A stretch of 64,000 bases of DNA from Glandiceps talaboti (Eukaryota > Hemichordata > Enteropneusta > Spengelidae): contig NC_135551.1 in the NCBI RefSeq assembly GCF_964340395.1, forward strand, positions 27,079,380 through 27,143,379, read 5' to 3'. The notes beneath the pieces were generated by a model, which ran no database searches, was not told where the DNA came from, and worked only from the letters and a program-made list of their open reading frames with translations. Positions 1 to 12,700 of this stretch are shown here, piece after piece. The position numbers and the translations under genes were made by a program. How positions within the stretch are numbered: the first letter of the stretch is position 1; each line of letters opens with the position of its first letter.

Positions 1-904
1 TTACATTACATGTGGCCACTTTTATTCCAACATTTTTCATTATAAGGGATTATTTAAACCTGCCAAACTAAAATGACATTAAATCTTGGAAATTCTTTTA
101 CAAAACTACCAAAATTTTATGCACATGATTTTGGCGGGAAAAGACTCAGTAATCTAGAAAGAGCATAATTCATGCTTATGGATTGTTTTTATCTATTTGT
201 AGTCTAAAAAGAAATAGATATTTGCCAAAAAAAGTAACAGCAAGTGAGAATTTTAGTTTAAATGGAGTCTCTCCAGATCTATTTGAGTACAAGTAATTTG
301 TTGGTGGAAAATGCAATGTTAGCATCACTTTTGTAAACAAAATGTGTTATGTACAACAATTCACTCAAGATTATCTAGTGTAATTCTAATCCAAAATATA
401 TCTGACTTTTGCCTGAGAGTTAGATTTTGTTCAAATATTTTCATTGTTATAGTGTTTTGTCATGATCTGAAGTAAATAAACCTTTAGGATTATGGCAGAG
501 ATCAGACAGGTATTAGACAACTTTTTGTACAGCTGTTAGACAGTGTTTTTTTATTCATGATAAACTTGTTTTTCAACAGCTGGGAAGTACAGTACTTAGA
601 TCTGGATACAACATCAATGCTAATACCTCCTGTTGTTCTTTTGGCCACCCTGGGGTTGCTGAAAAGTCTGGGTCAAATGACTTGTAGAAATATACAATTA
701 CCATCAAATGTCAATCAAACTTTCCTGTAAAATATGTAGGGAACAAAGTGTACCAACAACCTTTACCTAAAACACTAGAAACACATCTTGGGGTTGAGTT
801 TAGTTGAAGAAAGCATAGAAATTGTTCATGTATAATAATAGTTGGTCGATATATAAATGGTAATGAATAATGTTGAGATTTGTATTCTTATCACTTTCTT
901 CAAA

Positions 905-1215
905 TGCTTTTATTAGAATTATAACCCCAAGCATAGACTTATAGCGGTACAACAGTCCTTTATACTACCACAACCCACTGGGAAGCATACAGTCCATTGT
1001 AGCCTCTCTAAGTACATAGGACTAAAGCATTCACATGCATTGCAACCTCTATCCTACCAGGTCCCCAAGTATATACTTCCAGGTTGACCAGGCCACTTGT
1101 TATATCTTGCCAGAGGACTTTTAGCCATTTGGCAACAAAATAGCAGTGACGAGGATTGAACCAGCAATTTACTGATTGAAAGTCAGCTCCTCGAACCATT
1201 CAACTATCATGACTC
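905..1215 (-). mobile_element. tRNA-derived SINE, minus strand
   Basis: On the minus strand the head has a perfect pol III A box (TAGTTGAATGG, plus coordinates 1196-1206) and a B box (GGTTCAATCC, 1153-1162) about 44 nt apart, the spacing of a tRNA. A degenerate anticodon stem-loop lies between them, with a TTC-like anticodon, so tRNA-Glu is a possible ancestor. The acceptor ends do not pair, so this is not a working tRNA. The non-tRNA body runs toward about 905 and is similar to a second, headless copy near 31640-31790, which shows that the element is repeated. The 3' limit is approximate. Confidence 0.65.
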
Positions 1216-2109
1216 CACATGGTACATACATGTGGTTTGCAATGTGATTCACCAACAGTTGCATATCATTGGTGATCAATTATACATTCTTAAGTGATGT
1301 TAATTTCTGGAATGAATTTGAATTTGAATTAGTTTCCATGATAGTTAACAAAAACGTTCAGACAATTGCGTCAATTGTTATGATTGATAATATAGATGTG
1401 TTACATTTCAGTTGTCTTTGGTAAAGCCGACAAGAGTCCCATGATATTTCTTTAATTTGTCTTGCACTGTAATACTACATCACGCTTACAACACGTGTGT
1501 TGCCATGTGCACTGTCATCAAAGGAAAACAAGATAAAATGAAGTATAATGTAGTATGCAGTTGACACTCCTCCAGGGTACAGTCACTTTTAATGAGAATA
1601 CTTGTACATATACACTACTGTCAATATTGTGATTGGGAGTGCAATACCAGAAACTTGAGGTAAGATGACCAAGTCAACAATGTGATGAAGTGTATGGTGA
1701 TGACAGCATCATAGGTAGTGTGGAAATCATGAAATATCAAGTATATTCTGATGCCATAGTCAGCATTCTGCTGTTACTGATACAGACATAGGAGTAAATT
1801 TGTCTCTCCTTGTGATGTTGTGTACTTTGCCATATGTCAATGTTGCCATCACATGTGTTGCCATGCGTTGCATGGTCACAGAGAAAAAAAAACTAAACCG
1901 AGGCAATTACCGTTGACCAGGTTCCAACGATGTTAATTAGTTCACTTGTACATACAAGGGTCAATACCCTTAGTAAAGGTTAGCTCAATGTCGAAATTAT
2001 AGAAATAGCAACATCAGACATTGGCTTGATGTAGGAGTAAGCAATACATCAAGTTCCAATAGCTGCAACTGAGACCATGTTTTTGTTGTGCATCTTGTAC
2101 TTGATTTCA

Positions 2110-3245
2110 ACTATGTTATTGTATTTGCTATAGTATGTAGTATCATCTAGTAATCAAAGCCTAGAGACATCCATTCATTCACAGTTTGTTTTACAAAAAT
2201 ATTGTCAGTTAGACACTCGTTACTTGTTGGGTGATCATGCTGACAATCAAATGTCAAGCCAATATACACAGATTGTCAACAACTAGTTGACAGGTAATTC
2301 AGCGTATTAGAACCATTTATTAACCATTTCTAATAAAAGTTGGGTCATTTTTCAAAAGGTGAAAATTACTGAAAAATAGCAAAATTTTACATCTACTGGG
2401 GCTTTACTAGTATAATAATCTTATGATTATAAGCAAGTCACAGCAATTGATGCCAAAATTTTAGAGTTTTAATAGAGATCGTTTATTTGGTTCCAAACAC
2501 AAACTTGAAAATTGTTACCTGAAATTTTTTGTAAAGACTGAAATGTACAGCCAAAAATTTCAGGTAACAATTGGGAAGTTTGTATTTGGAACAGAAGTTT
2601 AATCCAAGCTATGTTTTACCAACACAGATGAATTTTCATCTGAAAATGGTTATTTACACCGTGTTGTTATTGAAAATGTTATCAGGGTTATCGTTATCTT
2701 GGGGTTATAATACATCCACACCCAATACAGCGATATCACCATTAGATATAAAACTAGGCGTAGTATGTATGTTTGGTAGGTTACTCATTATCGTATTCTG
2801 TAACATTTTAATCATCTTGCTGTTGTGAAAAAATATAATAGCTGTAACTGATTCAAGTTTGTGTTTGGAACAAAATAAACAATCTCTAAAATGTTGGCAT
2901 CAATTGCTGTGACTTGCTTATAATCATAAGATTATTATACTAGTAAAGCCCCAGTAGATGTAAAATTTTGCTGTTTTTCAGTAATTTTCACCTTTTGAAA
3001 AATGACCCAACTTTGATTAGAAATGGTTAATAAATGGTTCTAATACGCTGAATTACCTGTCAACTAGTTGTTGACAATCTGTGTATATTGGCTTGACATT
3101 TGATTGTCAGCATGATCACCAACAAGTAACGAGTGTCTAATTGACAATTTTTTTGTAAAACAAATTTAAATTAATGGGTTTTGCTAGGCTTTGATTACTG
3201 GAAGATACTACATACTATAGCAAGTACATGTTTGTTACATAGGTG
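2110..3245. mobile_element. Large foldback element with roughly 395-bp inverted arms
   Basis: The left arm (about 2110-2508) is repeated as its reverse complement in the right arm (about 2851-3245) with high identity, broken by a few indels near the outer ends. The spacer of about 340 bp holds no recognisable gene. Inside it is an 18-bp perfect hairpin: TTGTTACCTGAAATTTTT near 2513 and its complement near 2553. A fragment of about 65 bp related to the spacer and arm junction recurs at 15430-15495. Long arms, no transposase and a dispersed fragment fit a foldback or MITE-like DNA element. No target-site duplication could be fixed. Confidence 0.7.
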
Positions 3246-4078
3246 TACATGTACACCATCTCACAAGCCAGAGTAAATATTTATACTAAGCAAGGGGCTT
3301 TGGTTACTAGAAACATTGCAGGAAGGAAGGTAGTGGTTTACGACAATGATGTTCACATGTGTAATGATGTATATTGATCATCACCTCTAGATATGTGACA
3401 TAGCTGTACACATTGTACAATAGTATAAAGGACATGATATTTGAATATTTGGTCTGTGAATTACTGGTCATGGATAGCCTGTAGACAATGTAAATAATGA
3501 ATGTCTAGAAATTTGAAGAGACTTTAGTTCTTCATTTCTGTATCACCAATGTCTTCTATTATACTGTATGCTACATGTAACTCAGTTTACACATTTGTCA
3601 ACTTTATTTCAAGTTGATCTATAATACGACAACATATCCTTACGTCATTGGTTCTTCAGGTGCTCAAAATATGAGTAAAAAAAATTGTCATTATTTTCTT
3701 TAAATTTTCACAAATTAAGCTTGTGTAGGCATGATTATATTTATCATGTGATACCTTTCTTCAGCTGAGAAATGTAGGTTTTTCTCAACAAACATCTTCA
3801 TATTATCCACCATTCGTCTTCAGATCATAGCGACAAGGATTATGTTGGTGATTATGTTTGGTGATTCAAAAACATATGTTGAGATATAACATATGATTGC
3901 ATATTAATCAATAAAAAAGTCCATAGACAAAACTTTGAAAGTGAATTGATTTATGATAAATAGTTGAAATTTGTACAGGAAGTTATTACATGTAATTGTT
4001 ACACTCAAGATTTTTTTGAAGTTATGGCTTTACATTTCCTTCTCCTTGTTCTCAAAGTTTCACAAATCAAAAAGAAGA

Positions 4079-4413
4079 CTTAAAATGGACATATGGATGA
4101 GGATTGGCTATTTATTTTGGATTTTTAATTTTATAAATAATTTTGTCATGTCTTCCTACTTGAAAAATCAATGTCAAACAACATATGCCAAGTCCTTGTT
4201 TGTAACTCAATAAATTGCAAAAGATTAATAAAATGTGTGAAATATTTGTTATTGTACGTATCATAAACATTTTTTACTCATTTTTTAGCATTTTGCAATA
4301 TATTGAGTTACAAACACAGACTTGATCTATGTTATTTCATATTAGTTTTTTAAGTAGGAAAATTGTTTTATAAAATAAATACCCCAATCCTCATCCATAT
4401 GGCCACTTTAATG
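4079..4413. mobile_element. Foldback/MITE-like element, dispersed family
   Basis: An inverted repeat with arms of about 120-140 bp (4079-4220 and 4290-4413) shares CATATGGATGAGGATTGG near the outer ends and a TTGAGTTACAAAC block at the inner ends. Parts of the same sequence recur at 34160-34235 (TCATCCATATGGC), near 49640 (TATGGATGAGGATTG) and, as a longer piece, at 56615-56750. Several copies of different length in one window indicate an interspersed family. It has no coding capacity; the open frames reported across it are fortuitous. Confidence 0.6.
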
Positions 4414-5149
4414 TGTCAAATACATGTGAAAAAGCATAATGTTATAAAAGACACACCTGTGTACACGTGATGATGACACAATAGCCAAGGCTAGCTCTCA
4501 ATTTCATATAGTTACTTGATATATTCTATTCTACAGATGTACAATTTTAATACAATACCGAGGTTGCAATCAATGTAGTATTGTTAGTATGTCATATTTA
4601 AAGAATTCTGCATTCGCACAAAACCAGAACACTGCAAAATATCAGGCTCTTGACGGTGTGTCTCGGACAGTGTCGTAATACTAAAAGAGACCGTAGTTTA
4701 CGATGATGAAAATTCTGTTGTTGAACCGTCTACCATTAGGTACTGGGTATGATACGACAATCTGTCAGATACTAGCCGTAAGTATATCCAATGGCTTCAT
4801 ATTTTTGTTTGGTGACTTAATTGTGATGCGTATTTTACTCAACCAGTGAAAGCACGCAATGAATAATGTAACCATGGAAATAGTTTGAGGTAGAGTCTGG
4901 AAATTAATTACTTACAAACTCAAAAAGTGTGAAAAGTGAAACAAAATACCATGAATCTGTTGACTTCCTGTTCTTTTAAAAGTGAAATGATTAACTTATC
5001 AGAAGCAGGTACAACAATAAGTATGGCGGAAGAGTTTTGAAGTTAAAGAAAACAATTAATTAATTCTTTTATACTACTAATTACTAGCAATTAATTCTGG
5101 TACCATGACCAAAAGTTTAAATTAGTTATAAGTAACATTTCACCTGTAT

Positions 5150-5556
5150 AGATTGACAAGCTTTGTGAACTATCCATTTACAGGCTTTAAAGCCACTAGA
5201 CCTTACAGCTACATGTTACCCACTATAAAAGCTATTATTAGTAATTTTCTAAGTACTATGCCAGAAGTTAAACCAAAATATTCTCTAAAAAAGTCAAGAT
5301 TATCAGTTTATCTTTTCATGAACAAGTCATGTTTATAGTTTGAACCCAACTATAGACTGAATTCCTTTGATTGCCATGCCTTCTCACGTGCCGTACCACA
5401 TCTTTGGAACAAATTCCCACTAGAGCTACAACAAAAACCCACAGACAATGCCTTCCGGAAGAACCTTAAAACATTGTGTACGTGAAAACTTTCAATATAT
5501 AAATGTACAGGACTTCTGAACTTTTACTTCCTGTAGAATACAGATATTCCAAAATG

Positions 5557-5588
<32 letters not shown>

Positions 5589-5591
5589 ACA
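5150..5591 (+). mobile_element. 5'-truncated non-LTR retrotransposon (LINE) 3' end
   Basis: A frame from 5354 to the stop at 5483-5485 encodes the usual C-terminal end of an invertebrate LINE reverse-transcriptase ORF, with the pattern AFSRAVPHLWNKFPLEL followed by AFRKNLKTL. After the stop there is a short 3' UTR and then a (TGAT)n tail at about 5560-5590. Short microsatellite tails of this kind are typical of CR1/L2-clade elements. Upstream of 5354 the frame is broken, so this is a dead, 5'-truncated copy. The clade is an inference from the motif and the tail. Confidence 0.75.
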
Positions 5592-6658
5592 AAGTTTACA
5601 AGCTTAACACTCCAAAATGAAAGTTTTTCAAGAATTTCAGCATGATTTTTTCATATGATATACAGTATTATCTGATAAAGAGTCAAACTATACAAAACAT
5701 AGAGAACTTGATATATTGTTCATGGCTCCAAGAATCAATAGAACATTAAAATATAGTTACTTTGGTACAGTAAATTAGAAACTAATTAAAGATCGAAAGT
5801 AACTATATTTGTAAATCCTGTACAAGTCATGTTTGTGAGCACGTGAATGATTTCTAAGGTGTTCTATACAGACACTTATTCAAAGAACTTGTTTTAATTA
5901 AATTGTCACGAGATGTAATTAAAATTCAGTCGTAAAATTAACATCACTGAAGAGTTCATTCTTATTACAGTACTTGATGTGTTGTCACGTTGCAAACCAC
6001 ATGAGTTGGAGCAGCTGGCGATATATGTTTAAAAAACTGAGTGTTTCATTTTATGGCCAATAATGTGTTTATATATTGTAAGATTATGAGGTGGGTGCTT
6101 AGGTTTTTAAGGCATCAATTAATTGTAATCATTTGTTGCTGCGGAAACTACTTAAGTATTCAAAAGTCACAATCAGTTGTGTAGGCGCAGTGAAAACAAA
6201 CGCTTGAGTTTAATGCATTCTGGTTTTTTCGATCAAAGCCTGTCGGACAGAGACAGATAAGTATTATATAAGGCGTATTTAGATTATCATTGAAGGACTT
6301 CGCTGTGTGTGGGGGGTTTTTTCAATCAACTTATTGTGATAAATGACAAGTGGGAGTTGTTTTGATTTCTTTCTTCCAAATGTATGTACTCTTCTTTTAT
6401 CAATTTTTTGTTTAGTGACAGTTATACAAGACATTCTGGTTCAACTGAATCATGTCAAGTTTAAAAAAAGGGATTCATCACTCCCACCTGACATCAGTCA
6501 CAAAGACTTTGTTACCCTAGGGGTTACTGTTTTGTATTACCTCAGAAAGGGATGGATTTTAAAAGTTGCCGTTCAGCTTCATGATGGGTCTCTAGTCTTT
6601 TACTTCCGTTTTTTTTCTTTTTCATATCCTGTATCTTTTCTTGTTCTTACTGTTTTGT

Positions 6659-6694
6659 TGTTTGTTTGTTTGTTTGTTTGTTTGTTTTTTTGTG

Positions 6695-6725
<31 letters not shown>

Positions 6726-6742
6726 GGGGGGGGGGGGGGGGG
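6659..6742. repeat. Compound (TTTG)n, poly-T and poly-G tract
   Basis: A TTTG microsatellite is followed by about 27 T and then about 18 G. The open frames running into it (Phe/Cys- then Gly-rich) are artefacts. Similar T-run to G-run junctions occur at 52541-52567 and 52707-52742, and on the other strand at 37313-37347. Confidence 0.9.
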
Positions 6743-9700
6743 GTTGTTATTTTTTGTTCTCTTTTTTCTGGTGTTGACTTTAAACAAAAAGAGCAATTCC
6801 CTTTATTAGCAAATTGTGACCAAAGTGTAGTTTACATTTTTTTTAAATATAGTTTTACCATTTTTTTAAACCCTTAACATTTGTAAACATACAACAGAGG
6901 AACAGTAAATGGAAAGGGATACATTGGCAGATGTTTCAGAAAGATAGACTTGTAATATTTTTATTTGTTTTTAATTCCTAGTTTGTACGATTTGTAAAAT
7001 TGAATTCGTTGTATTCAACATGTTGGTTTGAAATTTAAAAAACAAACTTGGAAGTTTTTTGAAGAGTTGAAAGACCAATGTACAAGACTTAGAAAACAAA
7101 AAAATGAAAAGTTTTGTGAGAGCCCAAAATAAAGTTATGTCTTGATTGAGACTTAAAGTCAGCCATTTTGTTGTCTAGCTTTAGAACGATGGCTGAATTC
7201 ACCGTAATGAGACTATGTAAATATTAACTCCTCTCCTGATTGTTACGTTATTGACAAAGATGTTCTGATTGTTGTGTGTATGTGGCACCCTTTTAAGCCA
7301 TAGATGCCAAAGGGTAAATAACCGCACTGTTACTTGTCAGCCAATATTGATACATTCCAAGATGGCACCAGTGTGTTCAAACGATTGTAGCAGGTATTGT
7401 CCGACAATCAGTAATCAAACTAAAGTTATTCAATCAAAATTTGCTATAGAAATTCACCAAAAAAAATCTGTAGAATTCAGAAATACAAAAGATTTACAGT
7501 AACAGTAGAGAATTTGAGTAGGTTGAATGTCCTTTCAATTTAGTCATTATTTAAAATTTCTTCTTAAGGATTAGAATCGAAAATGAAAAAATGTTAATTT
7601 AAAATTGGACAGATTGGTGCTCAAAAGTCATCAAAATTCTGAAAAATATGGTATATATTCATCAAAAGATGAGAAAAACAATTAGTTTTATGAAGAATAC
7701 TGTTATTCTTGAAAGGATCTACTTATTTCACTATTTGTGAATTACGATTGTTGTCTAATATTATATTCTTCGTAGATAAAATTAAAATATCTATTTTTAT
7801 AAAAATGAAATCTGGAAATGAAGCTGGCATGAAAGTATGAAACATGTCATGTATTGTACATATATATATTGGATAGATTTATTGGTGGGAAGTATGTAAT
7901 GTTGGTGATAAGAAAACAGGTGAGGCAAAAATGAAAACTATGTGTGGGTCTCACAACTTGACCCTACCTCATGTACTTTACCTGATGACGTGTGAACGAC
8001 GGAAAAATTGATAACGGAAAATTTTACTAAAAATTATGGAAAAGTTATTTAATGTCATGACAGTATACATGTATGTAAATTATATTCTAATTCCAAATGT
8101 AGTGATTGATGGATTCATTGTAGTCTAAAATCAAAAACGAGAAGGGAAAAAAATTTATTATTAATTTTAAAAAACAACTGCTATTTTACCTTCCAACCAA
8201 CGCTGAATTCAGTGGTGTGGTGTTTGTTTTATTGGTATTTTTGTAACACATGATTTTTCACCAAGAAGGATCACTATAAATTTATTGTTAACCTGAGATA
8301 CCCAAATTGGAAAGTTTTTATATCGAAAATAAATACAAGAATACAAAAAATGATTGGGGGCAGGAGGGGGTCTACAGATAAAATAAATTCGATTGCAATA
8401 ACTAATGGCTTACAAAGTATGTACCACCAATATTTTGCTGTTGATGACTTAAATTACAAACTTGTGGTCAACATGAAAACAGTAATTTTGAACTCTGTAG
8501 GTCATGGTATGCTGTGATAATGATTTAATTAATGTGGGGGAGGGGGGATACGGGAAGGAGATAATCAGGAGGGTTGGGTAACTGTATTAGTATAACTCAG
8601 TGATAAGACAATTTAATTATAGAAAATACAATCAGGGTGTCATGATAGCACTATGGTTGAAAAGATGATATATAGTACAGCTAAAGGTTAAAAGTCATTC
8701 CACAGAAATAGTATTTTTTGTCCCAAACTTGGAACCGGTTCAGTATTTCACAGGATGTAACCTTTAAGTAATAACAAGACTGATATTTCTTGATGGTATG
8801 CTGAACATACACCGGTTTAGAATGATCAGGCTGACCAAACAATACACAGGTATCTCAGATAATAGATAAGGTTCTGGGCTTGGTTATTTACATATCACTG
8901 GTATGCCGACATTTGCATATGAATATTTACATATAAAAGATATACAGCATTTGCGTATGAATGCTGTATCAACACAAAGGGGAGTGTCAGTCCCGTGTTG
9001 GAGAGCCAAAGAAATCAGAGTTGTCCAACGAGTAGGATCGGCCGGATATCTATTCAAGCCAATGTTGTGAGTGGGTGGTTCGATTGTCATCGCGGGTATA
9101 CCTCGGAACTACACAGGTTTTGGCACAGATCGACATATGGTTACACTGCAACCATAGAACATTTGTAAAGTCTCTACTAAATTGTGAAGTATCAGTATTT
9201 CTCTCTACCACTGAGAGAAGAGTACGTTCCATAGTTTAGATTCTATGTGAAATATTTACTGGACATTTACGTATTTCTTCAGCGTACTTGAACCGTGGTT
9301 TATCTGATTTGCGTCACAGTTGTAACGTGACGCACGTACGCATGTTCAGACTTTAAGTCATACGCAGTGTGTTGAACTGATTGTGAGCACTCACGTAGTG
9401 TTGGCTGTGTCTCAGGGTTCCTCTGTAATCGTGACAGCAATGAGAGAAATTCACAGTAGTGTTAAAAGTGTACTTGGACAGACCCAAACCAAGGTAGGAA
9501 TCCTCTCAAACTTTTTGTACCTAGTTTTTCGCAGTATTATATTTTTTCTACCATTTTCTGTTGTGGTGTAACTTTTTTTTGAAAAGTATACCAATATTGA
9601 ACGTGTGAGATATGGTGTACATTTCTGTCATGAAATAGACACCGGGAGGTCTGAACCGACAATCTTTCATCAGACACTCAACAAGGTAGTAGAAAGTCAA

Positions 9701-12700
9701 CTTCCTACCTAGTAGTCTAATTGTTTTACTGACTAGTTCTTCTGTAGTCTTATGTTTAATGTTAGCTAAGCATGTTTGTTAAATCTGTCAGACCCTTGTC
9801 GGTGGTGAAGGTTTCCATTGTGTGTTGCTGTGTTTGTTGATATCAAACATCACCACATCTAGACAAAACTCAAACAGTACAACTCAAACAACTGGTAGCA
9901 GTACATCCAAATGAGCACGTAGAAACAATAGCAGTCATCTCACTATTCACCATGCCTCAAATTTTGAAGTAAAGTCCACTTGAATCTGAAAAATTCAGAT
10001 TTTTCGAACTTAGTTGTTTTTTGAGTTTTGACCCTCAGTCCTGACCATAGTAGTTTATTTATTATTGTTATTATTCTAATCTTACTTTGAGTCTAATCTC
10101 AGACCCCCCCCCCCTCTTAATCTCAGACCCCCCCCCCCCTCCTCACACCATCCAAATCATCAAATATCATAACAACATAAAACAACTGAACAGCTGTTTC
10201 TGCTAGTATTATTTTCCTAGCTGAAAGTTTTCAAAGTTTTGACAGAGTTTGAAAGATGGTTATTTATACATTAGGCTACAAGTGTATAAATTACTGTCAA
10301 GTGAAATCAAGGTGCTCCTTGTCCCTTAAAGTCAAGGTTTATACTCAGAGGCCAGGGTTTCAACAACCGTAAAGATTTTTAAACGATAAATGTAGGGTGA
10401 CAAAAGGTCAGTGTTAAACAGCCTAGCAATGTCACATTCCCTTATATCTGGGTGATTGAGGCATGACAACTAACAGTCTGCATTCGACCAATGTATCCTT
10501 GGTGGCAATCTCATATTCATTCTATCATCAAAAAAGATTGACAAAAATAATCACCCTTGAAGTACTGCGCTAGATAAGTGACGTTTCACCTGAAATGGAG
10601 CAAAACTGTACATAATGTTGATGGTCATTTTGTTGGGGTTTTTTTAACCCAGGGACAAAGAGGGTAAATTTGGGTAAATGTTTACACTATTTCAAGTCGT
10701 AGACTTTTTCAAAAGAACTTTTAAGGGGAAACTAGATATCAGAGAAGTGGAAGTCTGCTAAATTTTCCACTGTGTTGTATACATTACACCATGATTTGGA
10801 GGGGAATTCCAGGGAAGAGGAAATTTGGTAAACTTTGCACAAAGTTCCGTATTTTAACTTTAATTGTAGAGGGAACGACATGTCAGTGATAGAGAAGTGA
10901 AAATATTGTATACATATGATTATTTTGAAGGAAAATCTTATACTTCAGAGAGTAGGAGAGCTTTTGAACATTACATCGGATCTGATACACTCCACCAAAA
11001 CTTTATTATTGAACCCTAGTAAAGAGTCCAGGGGTGAGATATAGTGCAGCCCCTGTGTACTGCCCCCAAGCATTGGCACTGAGATCCATGTTCATATATG
11101 TTTTTACTTCAATGATAAGTTCTCAGTGCAACTTTTGTAGCTCAGACTGAGACTTGGCTGTCCAGCTAGATGATGTGCCAGTAAGTTGTGTTTTCAGATA
11201 GCCAAGTCCCAGAGTTAAAATGTTTGATGCTTTGTCAGTTCCAGTGCAAAGATCATATTTGAAGTAATCATTTCCTGACTGAACACAATAGAGTTGTCTG
11301 TGTCTGTACCTATGATGGGGAAATTATGAAACCCTGACATCACTTGTACCTTGACCATTGAAAAACAATAATTAGTTTCCAATTCAATTGTTTCAACACC
11401 CCTCGAGGGATGTCCAAGCAATAAATTGTGTTCCTTTTCACTGAAAAGTTTTGTTGTTTGTAATAAATGGTACAACATAATGGTACGTCTGTGTAATGAT
11501 TTGGTGCAAAACAATTACAATGGTGCATTTAGTAAATTTTAAGTAATCAAAATAAAACTTTAAAGATCAGAAAATCGGATGTACTTCTGAATTCATATGA
11601 TCCGGAATGTATTGTACAATGGTTTGTTAACGGATGAACAGGCGCCTGGTACGCCTGCTTTGGTTCCGAGTTCACAAAGTCAAGGATTTGTTGTACGTTG
11701 AACGTTCCAAGGATGGTTCCATCATCATGATTAATGATTCTACATCGGAAAACGTTTTGAGGAGATCAGGTCAAAAGGTTTGTGAGGGGGAGGAGCTGGT
11801 ATGCTCAAAAAGGTTGGGGGGAGGGGTTGGTATGCTGTACAGGCTTGGAGAAAAACAACTTAACAATATCAAGGAAAATTCAAGAAATGCTTGCAATTCA
11901 AATTTGTAATAATTCATACATGATGACAGAACTGGGGGGCTAATTATAATGCATTGCAAAATGCAACCATGGAAACCAAAAAACAAAGACTTACATTCCT
12001 GCATTCTTTAGGAAAAAGCCAGAGATTGGAAAGTTTTTGGAAATATAGGATCAATGAAATCTTTTCAAATTTGTGTCAGAAAAGTTGCATATATTAACAT
12101 GCATTCAGTACTTTCTAATTGTTTACATTCGTTTTGAGAAAAGGAGTTAAATTTAGTTGCTGACTGCAAAGATTATCAAACTTTACAAGAAAATCATACT
12201 GTGCAAAAATGTCTGCAGAAAATGAACAAAAAGAAAAGATGGATAAAAGAACACCAAAATGTAGAAGTGCAAAATTTAGAACAATCAATGAAAAAGACAA
12301 ATAAATAGCTAATTTGTAGTTTGGACTTTTGTTTTGGGACTTCAGAAACAGACAAAGAACAGCTGAGATGTCTATACACAGACAAAGAACAGCTGTTGGG
12401 TAGTTCAGAGGTTGAGAATGCAGAAACTGACAAACATGCCCTATCATGACAGACAAAAATATATATGTATGTGGATATAAATCATCCAACGATTGGATCA
12501 TTAACTCCACATTCTTGAGGTGAAGTATGTATCACGATTGTTTAAACGTGTGCCGCCTTGTCCCCAACCTGCTGTCATCGATTTATGGCACCTGTCGTGT
12601 GCATTATCTCGCATCCTAGGCAGCGCTTGCGGTATTCAATTCAACGGGTGTCGCAAATTCCTCCTGCACTAGGTCCAAAATATTTTTTCTTTGTTCTTAT

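Noticed and set aside
1135-1220. Functional tRNA-Glu gene on the minus strand
   Set aside because: The boxes fit but the acceptor and T stems are unpaired; it is the head of a SINE.
6343-6877. Open frame of 144 codons
   Set aside because: Its C-terminal third is the T/G homopolymer. The first part is hydrophobic AT-rich sequence with no homology or splice support.
11215-11514. 99-codon minus-strand frame
   Set aside because: No homology, no splice sites and no repeat copies.
11634-11909. Open frame with LLYVERSKDGSIIMIND
   Set aside because: The upstream part looks protein-like, but the frame does not end in a phase that joins 16707 and no domain was recognised.
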